From Glycine soja (taxonomy: Eukaryota; Streptophyta; Magnoliopsida; Fabales; Fabaceae): 64,000 nt of DNA. Location: contig NC_041016.1 of the NCBI RefSeq assembly GCF_004193775.1, forward strand, positions 42,891,522 through 42,955,521, written 5' to 3'. Under the pieces are notes generated by a model that made no database searches, had not been told where the DNA came from, and worked only from the letters and a program-made list of their open reading frames with translations. Positions 1 through 11,745 of the stretch are shown here, piece after piece. The number at the start of each line of letters is the position of its first letter. Positions within the stretch are counted from its first letter, which is position 1. Made by a program: the position numbers and the translations under genes.

Positions 1-1290
1 TGGCATTTTGTGAATTGAAATCCTTGTTTTTCTCTACATGTCAAGTTAGTTTTGAAAGGTTGAATTGAAAGTGATTGATTTACCCTTGGTGAGATTTTGA
101 GCCATCATCATTTATTTTATTCGGTGTGTTTTGCCCCATTGATTGCTTGCACAATAGCCTTGGCTTGACTCTTGTTGATATTTCTTGGTTCACATGCATG
201 TTGGGAGATGATTTAGGCATTTTGTTCTTATAAGCCTCTAGCCAAATGAGCCTACCTTAAATTAATTCCTTTGATAGCCCCATTGAGCCTAAGTTCCCCT
301 TTCTTTGTTTTGAAGCTCATTACAAGACTTAAGTGAAAAACCATGATCTCAACCTTAAGGAATTTTGGAGCTTTGGAATTGTTTTGGAAATAAGTGTGGG
401 GGGGGGGGGGGGGGGGTATGTTTCATTGGATGATATGTTTTTGTTGGCCATGCTTGATGATGTATTTTTTCCATGCTTGATGTATATACATATATTGCCT
501 AATTGTTGCTTTATTTTTCAAATATTCAAAATGCTTTTAAATTTTCATTTTCTGTTCTAAAAAAAATTCGAAAAAAAAATAGAAGAGAAAAACAGAAAAA
601 GAATGAAGTTGAATAAATGAGGTCTTGTTTTGAGGACTTGAACTGGTTTGAGGACTTGGTTGATTTTTTTGATATTGGAGGTTTTTGGTTTACTTTTTAT
701 GCTTAATTTTAATTTTGGTTTTGGGTTTACTACTTTTGCTTAATTTCCACTTATTCCCCATTGCTCCTCTATTCCTTTGGGTTTAGCTACTTATCCCATC
801 CTTTCCTCTACCTTGTCCTTGGCCCCATTATAACCTTAAAAGACCTTTTGATCCTCATGTGCATGTGTTTATGGTGTTTGGTTGTCAATTTTAGAGTCTT
901 GCCAAGTCTATGTGGTGTTTGGTTGTCAATTTTAGAGTCTTGCCAAGTCTATGTGGTGTTTGTTTTCATGGGTGCTCTGAGAGTAAACAGTAGCCTAGAC
1001 ACTTGAGAGATAGAGTGCATATCTTGTGAGGCTTTATCACTTTTCATTGAATTCTTAAGCTGATTGACTACCTTGCCATGTTTGAGGTGCTTGGATGATT
1101 TTCATGACTGTCTTGATTCTTTAACTCTTTACATGTTGGATGTTGCCCATTCCTTTCATTCCTTGAGATTCATTGAGAAATATATAAATGTTTTTGTGTT
1201 TGTTTGCCTCTCTTTAATGTCTCTGGATTTGTTCCTTGCTCTACTTTTTTATTTTGCCCAAGAGTGCAAAAGGCTAAGTGTGGGGGAATT
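1..1290 (+). mobile_element. 3' non-coding end of a Ty3/gypsy LTR retrotransposon
   Basis: No convincing coding sequence is visible. The stretch runs directly into a purine-rich tract (GTGTGGGGGAATTT, about 1277-1290) and then an LTR that starts TGATG, the normal order at the 3' end of a gypsy element on the plus strand. A second tract beginning AAGTGTGGGG and continuing as about 19 G residues lies at 391-417, so the polypurine-like motif occurs twice. A 41-base unit is tandemly duplicated at about 872-953. The long 3' untranslated spacer and the LTR end suggest an Athila/Ogre-like lineage, but no domain is present to prove it. The body of the element must lie left of the window or be lost. 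Confidence 0.6.
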
Positions 1291-2382
1291 TGATGTGTCA
1301 TTATTTTCTCCTATTTCTTAACCCTTATTGTCACCATTTTAATTACTGATTAGCCTTAATTGTCAAATTAATTATACATTTTTATCATTTGGGCCTACTT
1401 GACTAATTTTGTGTTTTTAATTTAATTTCAGGAGAATTATATGCAATTGGGCTTGGATCCGGAATTGGGCTGAACCGGCTTGGACTTGAAGAGAGCAGAC
1501 AATTTTATTTTATTTCATCCAGTTTTATTTTATTTTGTTTTTGGGGCTTGGACTTAAAGCAGATTTATAAGCTTTGGGGCTGAGGACCTATATAACAGCA
1601 CCAGGGTTTTAGTAAAGGGGAGACTGTTGACATAGGAGAAAAATTTTAGGGTTTTGCATTTTCAGTTTCGTGTTATTGTTCACGCGCACTGTTCACGTAG
1701 CAATCTAATTTCATTTTCTACTTCAAATTGCAATTTCGTTTTCTGCTTCTGCCTTTGAATTTGTTTTCGTTTCTGTTGATTACTGGAAGGCTGAGTCTCC
1801 AGTGTTGTTTTCTCTTGAGGATCAAGCACAACTCTCTTTGAGGTTTTGTTATTACTATTGAATTTTGATCAGTTTTTTCCCTTCACCAATTGCTCTGTAT
1901 TTGTTGCTATTAATCTATGCATGCTTAATGCTTGATTAATTGTCTCTGTGCTTACTTTACGTTCATGCTTAATGATCAGTTTCGTTCATGCTTAATGGAC
2001 ATGTGAGAGGGATTAATTGGTGTATGTGTTGCTTAATCACATAATGACAACCTTATGTTAATTTTTGCTTAGTAAATTAATTTCGGGTTGGATTAAGTGG
2101 TTGAACTGATTAAGGATAAATTCTCGTGACCTAGGATAAGAGACTTGCTTTTGAATCAAGGGGAAACAACATGTTTTAGTTCTGTTATTTTCTTATTCAA
2201 GTTTGCTTTTTGTTTGATTTGCAGAAACAAACAAACCCCCCTCCCCCCCCCCAATTCGTTACTGTTTTATTGTTATATGTCATGAAAGTTTGGTTGATCA
2301 TTGCTCACTAGGAGACGACCTAGGATCACTTCCTAGATACTGCATTTTTAATGTTTATTTGATTCGGGTACGGCCTCGATCA
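1291..2382 (+). repeat. 3' LTR of gypsy element (1092 bp)
   Basis: The LTR starts TGATGTGTCA immediately after a polypurine tract and ends GATTCGGGTACGGCCTCGAT-CA, a terminus like those of Athila-type gypsy LTRs. At base 2383 the sequence switches abruptly into a copia gag reading frame on the minus strand, which fixes the right edge. The five bases after the LTR (AACTC, 2383-2387) should be the target-site duplication; its partner would lie left of the window. A poly-C tract (2237-2252) lies inside. The LTR itself codes for nothing. Confidence 0.72.
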
Positions 2383-3059
2383 AACTCCATCTCATGTTCC
2401 TGTAATTTACCAAACAATGTGACAAGAGACATACTAGATAAATCTCGAGATTCTGTGATGGCCGTTACCTTGGGTTGTCATTCTCTACTTAGACATCTCA
2501 AAACTTTATTTATTAGATCCTCATTTAGAAATATTTTTCCTAAAGATGCAAGATGATTAACTATGCATGTGAACCTCTTTTGCATGTCTTGTATACTTTC
2601 ATTTGCATTCATCCTAAATAGTTCATATTCATGAGTTAATGTGTTTATCCTAGATCTTTTAACATCTGTTGTGCCTTCATGGGTTACTTGTAGGGTATCC
2701 CACATATCCTTTGCACTTTTACAGTTTGATACCCTAAAGTATTCATCCATTCCTAGGGCAGATGTAATTATGTTTTTGGCTTTTAAGTTGTATTGTACTA
2801 GTCTTCTTTCTTCCTCACTCCAATCTTCCCTAGGCTTTTCTATTGTTGTATTTCCAGCAACCATGGTGTGAATATAATGCCCTATGTCTATGGCTTCCCA
2901 AATGTTTAAATCTATAGCCTCTATGAAGATTTGCATGCGGGTTTTCCAATAGTGGTAACCCACTCCATTAAAAATGGGAGGCCTATTAATTGAATTGCCT
3001 TCGGGGAACAAGTAGTTTGATGAGGCCATTAATTCTTGAAGCTTCGAAACTTTGTACAA
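2383..3059 (-). pseudogene. Ty1/copia gag polyprotein, N-terminal part, cut by the gypsy LTR
   Basis: A minus-strand frame of just over 200 codons begins MYKVSKLQELMASSNYLFPE and continues with features of copia gag of the DUF4219/UBN2 type: a KTRMQIFIEAID segment near residue 40, KNIITSALGMDEY near 95 and a DMWDTL motif near 118. These proteins form the capsid that packages retroelement RNA. The frame stays open up to the LTR boundary at 2382, where the typical EHEME stretch is interrupted. Zinc knuckle, protease, integrase and reverse transcriptase are absent from the window. The PBS and 5' LTR lie just upstream (to the right), as expected for a minus-strand element. Confidence 0.8.
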
Positions 3060-3066
3060 GAATGAA

Positions 3067-3078
3067 GCTCTGATACCA
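3067..3078 (-). other. Primer-binding site of the copia element
   Basis: On the minus strand the sequence reads TGGTATCAGAGC, the standard site complementary to the 3' end of plant initiator methionine tRNA. It lies 2 bases from the LTR end (CAACA at 3081) and just upstream of gag, so reverse transcription would start here. Confidence 0.85.
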
Positions 3079-3080
3079 CT

Positions 3081-4304
3081 TGTTGAACAAGTGGCCTCAG
3101 ATATCTTAAGAAGGGGGGGTTGAATTAAGATATCACAAACTATTCCCCAATTAAAAATTCTACTTTGATTTTAACCCAAGTCCCAAGATTCCTTTTAAAA
3201 TGAATTCCTAAATAATAATTCAAATCAAACTTACTGAATAGAAACAATAAGAAACAATAAATAAAAGAGTTTAAGGGAAGAGAAAGTGCAAACAGAGTTT
3301 TTATACTGGTTCGGCAAAGTCCGTTGCCTACGTCCAGTCCCCAAGAAACCCGCTTGGGAGTTCCACTATCTCACAAATCCTTTACACCTTCTGAAATACA
3401 CAAGGACAACCCTTCCTTTGTGCTCAGATGCTTTACAACAAGAGACTCACAGTCTCTTAGCCCTTTTTCAGAAGTAAGAAGAAGAAGAAGAAATGATCTC
3501 TCTTGAAAGAGACAAATGTTACAATGAAGCCCTCAATTCCTTATTGAATAACACAAGTGTTTGACCAAGGAATTTTTGAAGATAAGATATTTTTGTTTGA
3601 GAGGATTATGCCTTTTTTCAACAGTGAAAACTCTGAAGAAAATTTGTGCCCAAGTCACCTATTTAAATGCCTTTGATGGCCATTCAAAAATCCAATGAAA
3701 AGTTGTGACTGTTGGCAGATTTTCTCGAAAATCCTCTCTGGTAATCGATTACACACACACACTTATTTTTATTCAAAATTCAAATGTCCAGCGTTCAAAA
3801 GCTCTGGTAATCGATTACAAATGATGTGTAATCGATTACACACTTACAAAATCATTTTTAACTGTTTTAAAGCATTGGTAATCGATTACATAGTTTTGGT
3901 AATCGATTACAGCTTTGAAAACTTTGAAAATAACTTTGAAAACATTTCCAAAAAGCTTTGTGGCCACTGGTAATCGATTACCAGAGAGTAAAATGCTTGG
4001 AAAAGTTTTTGTTATGATAGAAACTCACTTGGCCAATCATTTGTGCTTTTGAAAAACTTTTCTAAGAGTCTATCTTAATTCTTATCTTGAGATATTTGCT
4101 TTGCTTGACATCTTGCTTTCTTCATCCTTGAAATTGATCTTTAATGATCTTTGAAATTCCTTAGCATCATCAAAATAATTCTTAAAATCTATGGCATCAT
4201 CAAAATAATTCTTGAAGCTTTGCTTCAACAAACAATTGTGGTTTTGAGTTTGAGTATCGAATATGTAGTCGAATTCAATATTTAGGATATATTTGTTGCT
4301 CACA
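3081..4304 (-). repeat. 5' LTR of the copia element, with repeated GTAATCGATTAC palindromes
   Basis: In element orientation the LTR ends TTCAACA next to the PBS. Six copies of the 12-base palindrome GTAATCGATTAC occur at 3741, 3807, 3828, 3878, 3899 and 3970. The R/U5-side part (3290-3360 in plus coordinates) shares a conserved block with LTRs at 18503-19473 and 42564-43647, defining a family. A short unit containing GCATCATCAAAATAATTCTT is repeated at about 4164-4214. The outer boundary is uncertain: a CACA end at 4304 resembles the TGTGA start of the other copies, but an end at 4234 is also possible. Confidence 0.7.
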
Positions 4305-4958
4305 ATAATTATATCTGACTAGAGCATGAAAACCTAACTCGAGAGAAATTATATATGGATGTAATAATTTTATACAACAAAGGGAGCGACAAGGAGATAG
4401 AGGTAAAAATAAACGTTTGAGATAAGGTGATTGATGTTATCAAAAGAGAAAGAAAAAGGAATAATGTTGGAGAATTGTGAATAATATAAGTAATTCTCTG
4501 AATTTCATAGATGTCACATCAAGTTGAAATATAGCAACCAAGGTTTTTGGTTTCTTAAGCAAGTTCTATCTTAGACACTTCATTTGCATAATGCTCAATT
4601 AAATTTTAGTTGGAACTCAAAGTAGATTTTGGGTTTATATATTTGAAAACCAGAAATAAAGTAGTAAATTTACAAAAAAACATAACGAATATTTTACTAG
4701 TAGGAGAATTGATCTTTCATATTCAAGCCTACTGGGACAGAGTCATGATTAATTTCTCATTTTCTTCATCATTGTTTCAATTGAAGAAGAAATAGAACTT
4801 AATAGAATTAGTGGATAGTTTATTAAAATGCAAAGCTGTATTTCTTCCAAATTCAAGTCTGTGAATGTGAAGCACTTTTGGGTTCAATGTTATCTAAATC
4901 TCATTTGATGCAAGTTTTGGAGGTCCTACAATAATCTGTGTTTTTCCCTTTTTTGCAG
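4305..4958. other. Probable intron remnant of the syntaxin gene; no gene seen
   Basis: This AT-rich stretch has no supported coding sequence. It ends in a pyrimidine-rich tract followed by TTTTGCAG, a good 3' splice site, directly before the syntaxin exon. I infer that part of it is the intron that separates the two exons in SYP12x genes, but the upstream exon is not visible. Confidence 0.4.
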
Positions 4959-5398
4959 GTGAGAGTGAGACTTTCCTTCAGAAGGTCGTTCAAGAGCAAG
5001 GAAGGGGTAGAATTATGGACACCATCAATGAGATTCAAGAGAAGCATGATGTTGTCAAAGAGATACAAAAGAATCTCAAGGAGTTGCACCAAGTGTTCCT
5101 TGACATGACAATGTTGGTGCAACATCAAGGTGAGTAATTGGATGATATTGAGAGCCATGTGGCAAGAGCTCCTTCGTTTGTGCGCACCGGAGCTGAGCAG
5201 TTGCAGACTGCATGGAAGCACCAAAAGAACACCAGGAAATGGACCTGCTATTGTATCATGCTTCTTTTGGTGATCATCTTGTTTGTGGTGCTATCCATTG
5301 TGAAGCCATGGGAAAATACCAGTAGTGGCAGAAATAGGGGTGGTCAGCCTGCACCAACTCAAACACCTCCATCACCTTCACCTCTTGTTAATGCTTAA
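4959..5398 (+). pseudogene. Syntaxin (SYP12x-type plasma-membrane Qa-SNARE), last exon only, with in-frame stop
   Basis: The exon starts after a splice-acceptor AG with [19 protein letters not shown], the position of the conserved intron in plant SYP12x syntaxins. It encodes most of the SNARE helix ([20 protein letters not shown], then HQVFLDM), the linker, and a C-terminal membrane anchor of about 20 hydrophobic residues after RKWTCYC, followed by a proline-rich tail. Functional proteins of this family drive vesicle fusion at the plasma membrane. A TAA at 5135-5137 replaces a Gln codon (CAA in relatives) in the middle of the SNARE helix, so the anchor is lost. No other frameshift is visible, so the break looks recent. 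Exon 1 is missing; a nested retroelement lies immediately upstream. Family assignment is firm, the exact paralogue is not. Confidence 0.85.
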
Positions 5399-5972
5399 CC
5401 TTGGGGGAGTATGGGTCTATATTTCACGAAGCATATTGGCTTATGATTTGGGAGGAAATCTATTGGGGTGACCAAAAGTATCATTTCAATCCATTTAAAG
5501 GTTGGATGATTAATCTGAGTTTATAATCTAGGGAAGTAAATGGTTGGTTGTTCTGTCGAGGTAGGTTCTTGGAGATCATTATTTTGAGCATCATATTTTT
5601 TTCCTGTAAGTAGCTTATTTGTTTCAACAATTGTATTGTTGACTGATGGTTATAAAAACACATGGGCTCTTTCCCTAAATATGATGTACAGTATCTTATT
5701 GTTCCTTTATGCTACATTATTGTTCCCTTACTAGTAATTTCTCTTCTCTACTCTTCGTGAGGATCCATTGAACTTGGTGGCAAAGCTATGTGGCAATTAT
5801 TCCAATTGTTGAGTATGCCAATTATCTACTTAAAAAACATTGTCTGCACTTGCAAGTATAAGGCAAAAGTTCAATTCAGAGATTATGTTGTAGCACTTGT
5901 ATCTACATGTACACACTTATCAATTAGATTACATGACATGTTGAATTAGGAGGGGGGTGGGGTAGAGATTAT
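5399..5972. other. Former 3' UTR and spacer after the syntaxin exon
   Basis: No coding sequence is supported. The first few hundred bases probably correspond to the 3' untranslated region of the syntaxin gene. The rest ends at a CACTA terminus at 5973. Confidence 0.35.
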
Positions 5973-6466
5973 CACTACTAGAAAAACACTCCTTTAAGTC
6001 GATTCATTTAAACTTTTTACGATAGTTTTGAACCGTCATCAAAACAAGCGTCATAAATGATTCATTGCTCTACGACAATGATTCCATAATTGTTGTAGTA
6101 TAGCAAGCAATCTAAGACGGTTAAGACACTCAACCGTTTTAGTACAACCGTCTTAGTATGTATAAGATTCTAAGACGGTTATACCAATAACTGTGGTATA
6201 ACCGTCTTAGAATGTCACACATACTAAGATGGTTATTGGTATAACTATCTTAGATTTTCTATTTTTTTGTCTTAAATTCTTTTTTCTAGCTATTTTTGAC
6301 AAGTTAGGTACAAGGTATCTCAGAACTTAAGCACAAATATCAAAAACCACTAATCAAAAGATGATAAGGTTTCATTATTCAAAAAGAAAAAAGGATTGAG
6401 TCAAGTGGATATGTTATTGCATGGAATGGTTGGACACTAGGAATAACGAACATCTAAAAGACAAAG
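5973..6466. mobile_element. Left end of a CACTA element, right end not found
   Basis: The segment starts CACTACTAGAAAAACACTCC, a CACTA-type terminus, and then carries the inverted subterminal motif CTAAGACGGTT / AACCGTCTTAG repeatedly between about 6110 and 6255. The same motif occurs at the ends of the 43949-47633 element, so they are related. The three bases before it are TAT. I found no matching GTAGTG end before 25 kb; the copy may be truncated, or the right end may have diverged. It is interrupted or followed at 6467 by a palindromic insertion. Confidence 0.6.
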
Positions 6467-9400
6467 TGTCATACCCTAATTTCGTCTGGAGACCATTGTT
6501 TGGTGGCATGCAACCTTCGCTTGACTGCCTCGAGGTACTTAACATCCATCGTTAGGTAATCCGCAAAGTTCCGCAACATTCCGGAAGTAAAAAAGAAGTA
6601 TTGTTGCGCAATCCGTAAAGTTCCACAACATTTCAGAAGTCAAGAAGAGCCTTGTTGCGTAATTCATAAAGTTTCGCAACATTCCGGAAAGGAAATGAGT
6701 GTCGTTACGTAATCCATAAAGTTCTGTAACATTTTGGGAAGAAATCGGTAAAAAAACACGAAAACTGGAGTGTATTTAGCAAAATGGCGTGTGTAAATAA
6801 AAAGGAGTGCATTTAGCAAAGGGGGGAGGTGAACTTATCAAGATCCTCCATGTTTTGTTGGAAAATGGTTTCCGGAGCTTCCGACACTTTCGTAATGCTT
6901 TTGTAAAATTCCTAAAACTTTGAGTAAGCCTATTTCACTTAATATTGGTGAAAGAGAAGAGGAAAAAGAAGGAAATCAAGTCCTATATGCTTCTGTAAGG
7001 CTTCCGTAAAATTCCCATAACCCTAAATAAGAATATTTCACCAAATATTGGTGAGAAGGAATAGAAAAAAGAAGAAAGTCAAGTCCTATATGCTTCCGTA
7101 AGGCTTCCGTAACTTTTCCGTAAATTACGAAAGAAAGGGGTGAACTTATCAAAGGGGGGTGCAAATAGAAATTTTCAAATTTTCGAATCCGAACCCTTTC
7201 AGAATATTTTCAAAGCAGGGTTGCTTCCTTCAGAAGCAACCCAGGTCGCCTGGGCGAGCTGGGCGACAACCTCCTCCCTCCTTTTCCTACAAATTGGCGA
7301 AGGGAGGCTGTTCCAAATATCCCTAACCCCCTTGGCTATGCATTTCAGCTGTTTTGGGTGAAAAAAATTGTTTCCGCGAAGAAAATCTAAGTCGAGGTAT
7401 TTCCGTAACGTTTCCGAGACGTTTTCGTGAGCAAATCCGTGAAGGTTTTCCGTCGTTCTTCACCATTCTTCATCCATTCTTCGTTCTTCAACGGTAAGTT
7501 TTCGAATCCGAGACTTTCAATTCATTTCTTGTTGTTTTGGCTTTCATCTTTATTTCGTTCACCTTCGGTTTCTTTTCTTCCATTTTTAACGAGCTTTAAC
7601 CGATCGTTTAAGCCGTTTTCTTGCCTAATAAATGATAAAATGAATTTCAACCGATCATTTGCGTTGTAATCTCGTTTAATCACTGTTAAAACAAAATCTA
7701 ACCGATCGTTCACGCTGTAACCACGGTTAAACCAAAAAAAGGCAAAATAATAATAAAATAATCAAAATATCTTGAAAAATAATAATAAAATAATCAATCG
7801 AACGTTTTTCTTTGGAAGTTTCCATGGATCAATTGACTAATAACCAAAGTGAAATTAAGGCTAAAATCAACTCACAAATCAAGCTTTGTCCGCAAAAATC
7901 ACTAAAAACCGTTTTAAGGTCCAATGCCTTAAACGGTCATCTTTGCTTTTATCAGTTAACATGGACCGTTCAAAAGCATGAAATCAACATGTAACTTTAC
8001 CGCTTTTGCAAGAACTACGTAGGTCTGATTTCCTTATCACAATTGAGGATACGTAGGAGCAAAAGCCCCGCTTTTGTCGACCACCCCAAGAGATCGTTAA
8101 ATGGTCCAACGCCTTAACGTTTCTCTCCTTTCAAAATCAAGAGATCATTAATGGTCCAACGCCATAACGTTTCTCTCCTTTCAATAAAAAAAATCGTTAA
8201 TGGTCCAACGCCTTAACGTTTAAGGCATTGGACCTTAAAATGGGTTTTAGTGATTTTTGCGGACAAAGCTTGATTTGTGAGTTGATTTTAGCCTTAGTTT
8301 CACTTTGGTTATTAGTCAATTGATCCAAGGAAACTTCCAAAGAAAAACGTCCGATTGATTATTTTATTCAAAGATATTTTGATTATTTTATTATTACTTT
8401 GCCTTTTTTTTTGTTTAACCGTGGTTACAGGATGAACGATCGGTTAGATTTTGTTTTAACAATGATTAAACGAGATTACAATGCAAATGATCGGTTGAAA
8501 TTCATTTTATCATTTATTAGGCGAGAAAACGACTTAAATGATCGGTTAAAGCTTGTTAAAAATGGAAGAAAAGAAACCGAAGGTGAACGAAATAAAGATG
8601 AAAGTCAAAACAACAAGAAATGAATTGAAAGTCTCGGATTCAAAAACTTACCCGTTGAAGAACGAAGAACGAATGAAGAACGGATGAAGAATGGTGAAGA
8701 ACGACGGAAAACCTTCACGGATTTGCTCACGGAAAAGTCTTGGAAGTGTTACGGAAACACCTCGGCTTGGATTTTCTTCACGGAAACAATTATTTTCACC
8801 AAAAACAACTGAAATGCATAGCCAAGGAGGTTAGAGATATTTGGAACAGCCTCCCTTCGCCAATTTATAGGAAAAGGGGGGAGGACGTTGTCGCCCAGCG
8901 AGCCTCGAAAATTTAAAAATTGCTATTTGCACCCCCTTTTGATAAGTTCACCCCTTTCTTTCGTAATTTACGGAAAAATTACGAAAGCCTTACGAAAGCA
9001 TAAAGGACATGACTTTCTTCTTTTTTTCTATTCCTTCTCACCCATATTAGGTGAAATATTCTTATTTAGGGTTATGGGAATTTTACGGAAGCATTACGGA
9101 AGCCTTACGGAAGCATATGGGACTTGATTTCCCTCTTTTTCCTCTTCTCTTTCACCAATATTAAGTGAAATAGGCTTACTCAGTTTTAGGAATTTTACGG
9201 AAGCATTACGAAAGCGTCGAAAGCTCTGGAAACCATTTTCCAACAAAACGTGGAGGATCTTGATAAGTTCACCTCCCCCCCCCTTTGCTAAATGCACTCC
9301 TTTTTATTTACACACCCCATTTTGCTAAATACACTCCCATTTTCGTGTTTTTTTACCGATTTTTTCCCGAAACGTTACGGAACTTTACGGATTACGTAAC

Positions 9401-9637
9401 GACACCCATTTCCTTTTCGGAATGTTGCAAAACTTTACGAAGTACGCAACAAGGCTCTTCTTGACTTCCGAGATGTTGCGAAACTTTACGGATTGCACAA
9501 CAATGCTTCTTTTTAACTTCCGAAATGTTGTGAAACTTTGCGGATTACCTAACGATGGATGTTAAGTACCTCGAGGTGGTCAAGAGAAGGTTATATGCCA
9601 CCAAACAATGGTCCCCGGACGAAATTAGGGTATGACA
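6467..9637. mobile_element. Palindromic pair of LTR-like arms flanked by 5-bp TSD CAAAG
   Basis: The left arm starts TGTCATACCCTAATTTCGTC at 6467 and the right arm is its inverted copy, ending GAAATTAGGGTATGACA at 9637. Inverted similarity extends to about 7934 on the left and from about 8214 on the right, so each arm is roughly 1.4-1.5 kb. CAAAG lies on both sides (6462-6466 and 9638-9642), supporting one insertion event. The 280-bp centre holds sequence typical of a gypsy LTR 3' part (AACTACGTAGGTCTGATTTC) in plus orientation only, plus three imperfect copies of a unit with GGTCCAACGCCTTAACG (8092-8220). Mirror-image short frames at 7522-7713 (minus) and 8399-8623 (plus) translate almost identically only because of the palindrome. 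No transposase or polymerase is present. Confidence 0.8.
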
Positions 9638-9642
9638 CAAAG

Positions 9643-11740
9643 GATAATTGAAGGATATTCAAACAAGCATGTTTGTACCATATCATTATATCTTTAATAG
9701 AAGAAAAGCAAATGGAGTATTCATTGCTACTGACATTAATCTGCCTCCTGATTCGCTTCAACTTCCTTGAACATTTTATCACGATCCTCCCAACAGCATA
9801 CACACTGCAATATGACAAAAGATTATGTACACATTGATGCCAAATGAAACTACAAACTACACTGAATAATTTTAAAAGTACTACTAACACTTGATCATGA
9901 ACTAGTAGAGCAAAGCATTGTGGTAACCAGACAATGGGGAAATGACATTTAAATATACGTTTCGAACAATTAAAGAGTATCCTATCCAACCAATCATGCT
10001 AAACACCATACCTTGTATACATTCCTAAGGTTCAGATATACCTTGTATACAATCTCTAGTACTAATCCTATCCAACATGACATGGGGAAAAATGGGGAAA
10101 CAATAAGCTGAAAAGCAACCGATATGGGATGACAGAAAACAAAAGGTTGCCTTCATTTTGCAGTTCTTAATCATAGTGAATAAAATGCTGCGTAATCTAA
10201 ACCAACCCAGTCAAACAGTTGCCTTCAACCATAAGAATTAAAAACCTCAGTTAATTTTGTCTTTGCCCTAAACAAAACACGTTTCACATGTTGAGGCAAA
10301 ACCAACTCAAATTTTGGCTCGTGTCACACGCTCACCCTCTTACTTTTGTTGAGACAAAACTAACTTGAATTTGGTTGTGCCACACGCTCACCCTCTCACC
10401 TTGACACTACGTTTGGTAGAGAGGAGTGAAACATGGTTCAAACTGTACCTTTGAATTTATGTTAGTTTATTTAAAATCTTCATCAATATACTATTAGTGC
10501 GTCTGGCAGAGCAATTTTTTTTTTATTAGTACGTCTGTTATATATCTTTTTTTCTTCTTAAGTAACGTTTTGGTCCCATAAATAAGAGTTTTTGTTTTTA
10601 TTTTAGCTATTTTTAAAGGTTTTTGTTTTAATTTTAATTTTTGTAATTTTTTATTTTAATTTTTGTCATCAAGTAATCACATCATTAAAAAATCTATTAA
10701 AAAAAATTAATAGCGCTAAACTGTAATAACATCAAACTAATTAATAAAAATTGTAATTTTTTTAAAATTCTCATATATTTAAAAAATTAATAACATCAAA
10801 CTAATTAATAAAAAAATTAAAAACACAGTTTAGCGCTAAACTGCCCTGTATTACAATGTCTCGTTCAAGTTTTGGATATCAAAGATGCCAAATGCATATG
10901 TGCATGGGTGGCATTTATTGTTGCTTGGTTTCAGTCATATAAATGGAGAAGTTGTTCACCAGTCAAGGCTACTTATATGTTCCAAGCAGTGATCGTGTCT
11001 GGGGAAAAAAGGTAGAAGAATGAAAAATGACAAGACTTTAAATTATAAAGATAACAATTATATTTAAGCCTTCATATAAAAATCATAATTAACTGCCTTT
11101 TTGGTTCTCATATATTATAATTATAATTGTTCAATTTTGGACCATCAAGTTCCAATTATATAAATTGGGTGTTCCTATAATCGTAATACGTATTTGTTTG
11201 ATTTTGGTTTCTTTGACGATCTTTTACTGAACATTTTACAAGTTTTTTTGATGTGTCACTAAAAGAAAGGGTATGATATAGTTAACGTGTTGTTTGAAAC
11301 ATATGTCAATGTTGTGAAATTCCACTTTGGTCCCTCACAATTGTGATACCAAAGGGACAAAAAGAATGTCAACATGCGTTAGGGAACACATTACTTGTCA
11401 CACTATCAACAAATTTTTCAGTGTCACGTTATCAAAATATGTTAAATATTTGATAAAATACTAATAAGGGACTAAAATTACTCAATTGTGATATTTGACG
11501 AAGAACCTAATTTGTGTAACTAAAACTTGAGAGGTCAAAATCACACAATTAAGTTAGAGGGATCAAAAGTGCAACTGCACTTATAATGAGTGTTATTAAA
11601 ACCGGTTTGGCCTAGCAGATCTGATAGGAACCCGATCACTTGTTTGGGGTGAGCATGTTATTGGATTAGAGATGCACATGAACCAGTTTGGGTCGGTGCA
11701 AATTGACTGGTTTTGTTGAAAATAGATGGTGACCAGGACG
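9643..11740. other. AT-rich spacer, no gene supported
   Basis: I see no convincing exon chain. A short minus-strand stretch near 9765-9835 has a possible splice acceptor (TATTGCAG) followed by a Cys/Trp-rich frame, but it is too short to identify. Imperfect duplications occur at 10285-10400 (a CACACGCTCACCCTCTTAC-type unit twice) and 10695-10845 (TAATAACATCAAACTAATTA units and an inverted TTTAGCGCTAAACTG). Confidence 0.4.
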
Positions 11741-11745
11741 AGTTT
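11741..11745. other. TSD AGTTT, left copy
   Basis: AGTTT precedes the left LTR and recurs at 20802-20806 after the right LTR. Confidence 0.85.

Noticed and set aside
3741..3981. GTAATCGATTAC repeats as a CRISPR-like or satellite array
   Set aside because: Spacing is irregular, spacers are ordinary LTR sequence, and the same motif occurs in related LTRs elsewhere in the window.
7522..8623. Two nearly identical 60-residue frames (NDRLDFVL, NDRLKFIL repeats) on opposite strands
   Set aside because: They are mirror images produced by the palindrome and lie in LTR-like DNA; there is no start context, domain or independent evidence of coding.
9591..9989. 132-residue minus-strand frame near 9.6-10.0 kb as a gene
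   Set aside because: It crosses the boundary of the palindromic element and has no recognised domain.
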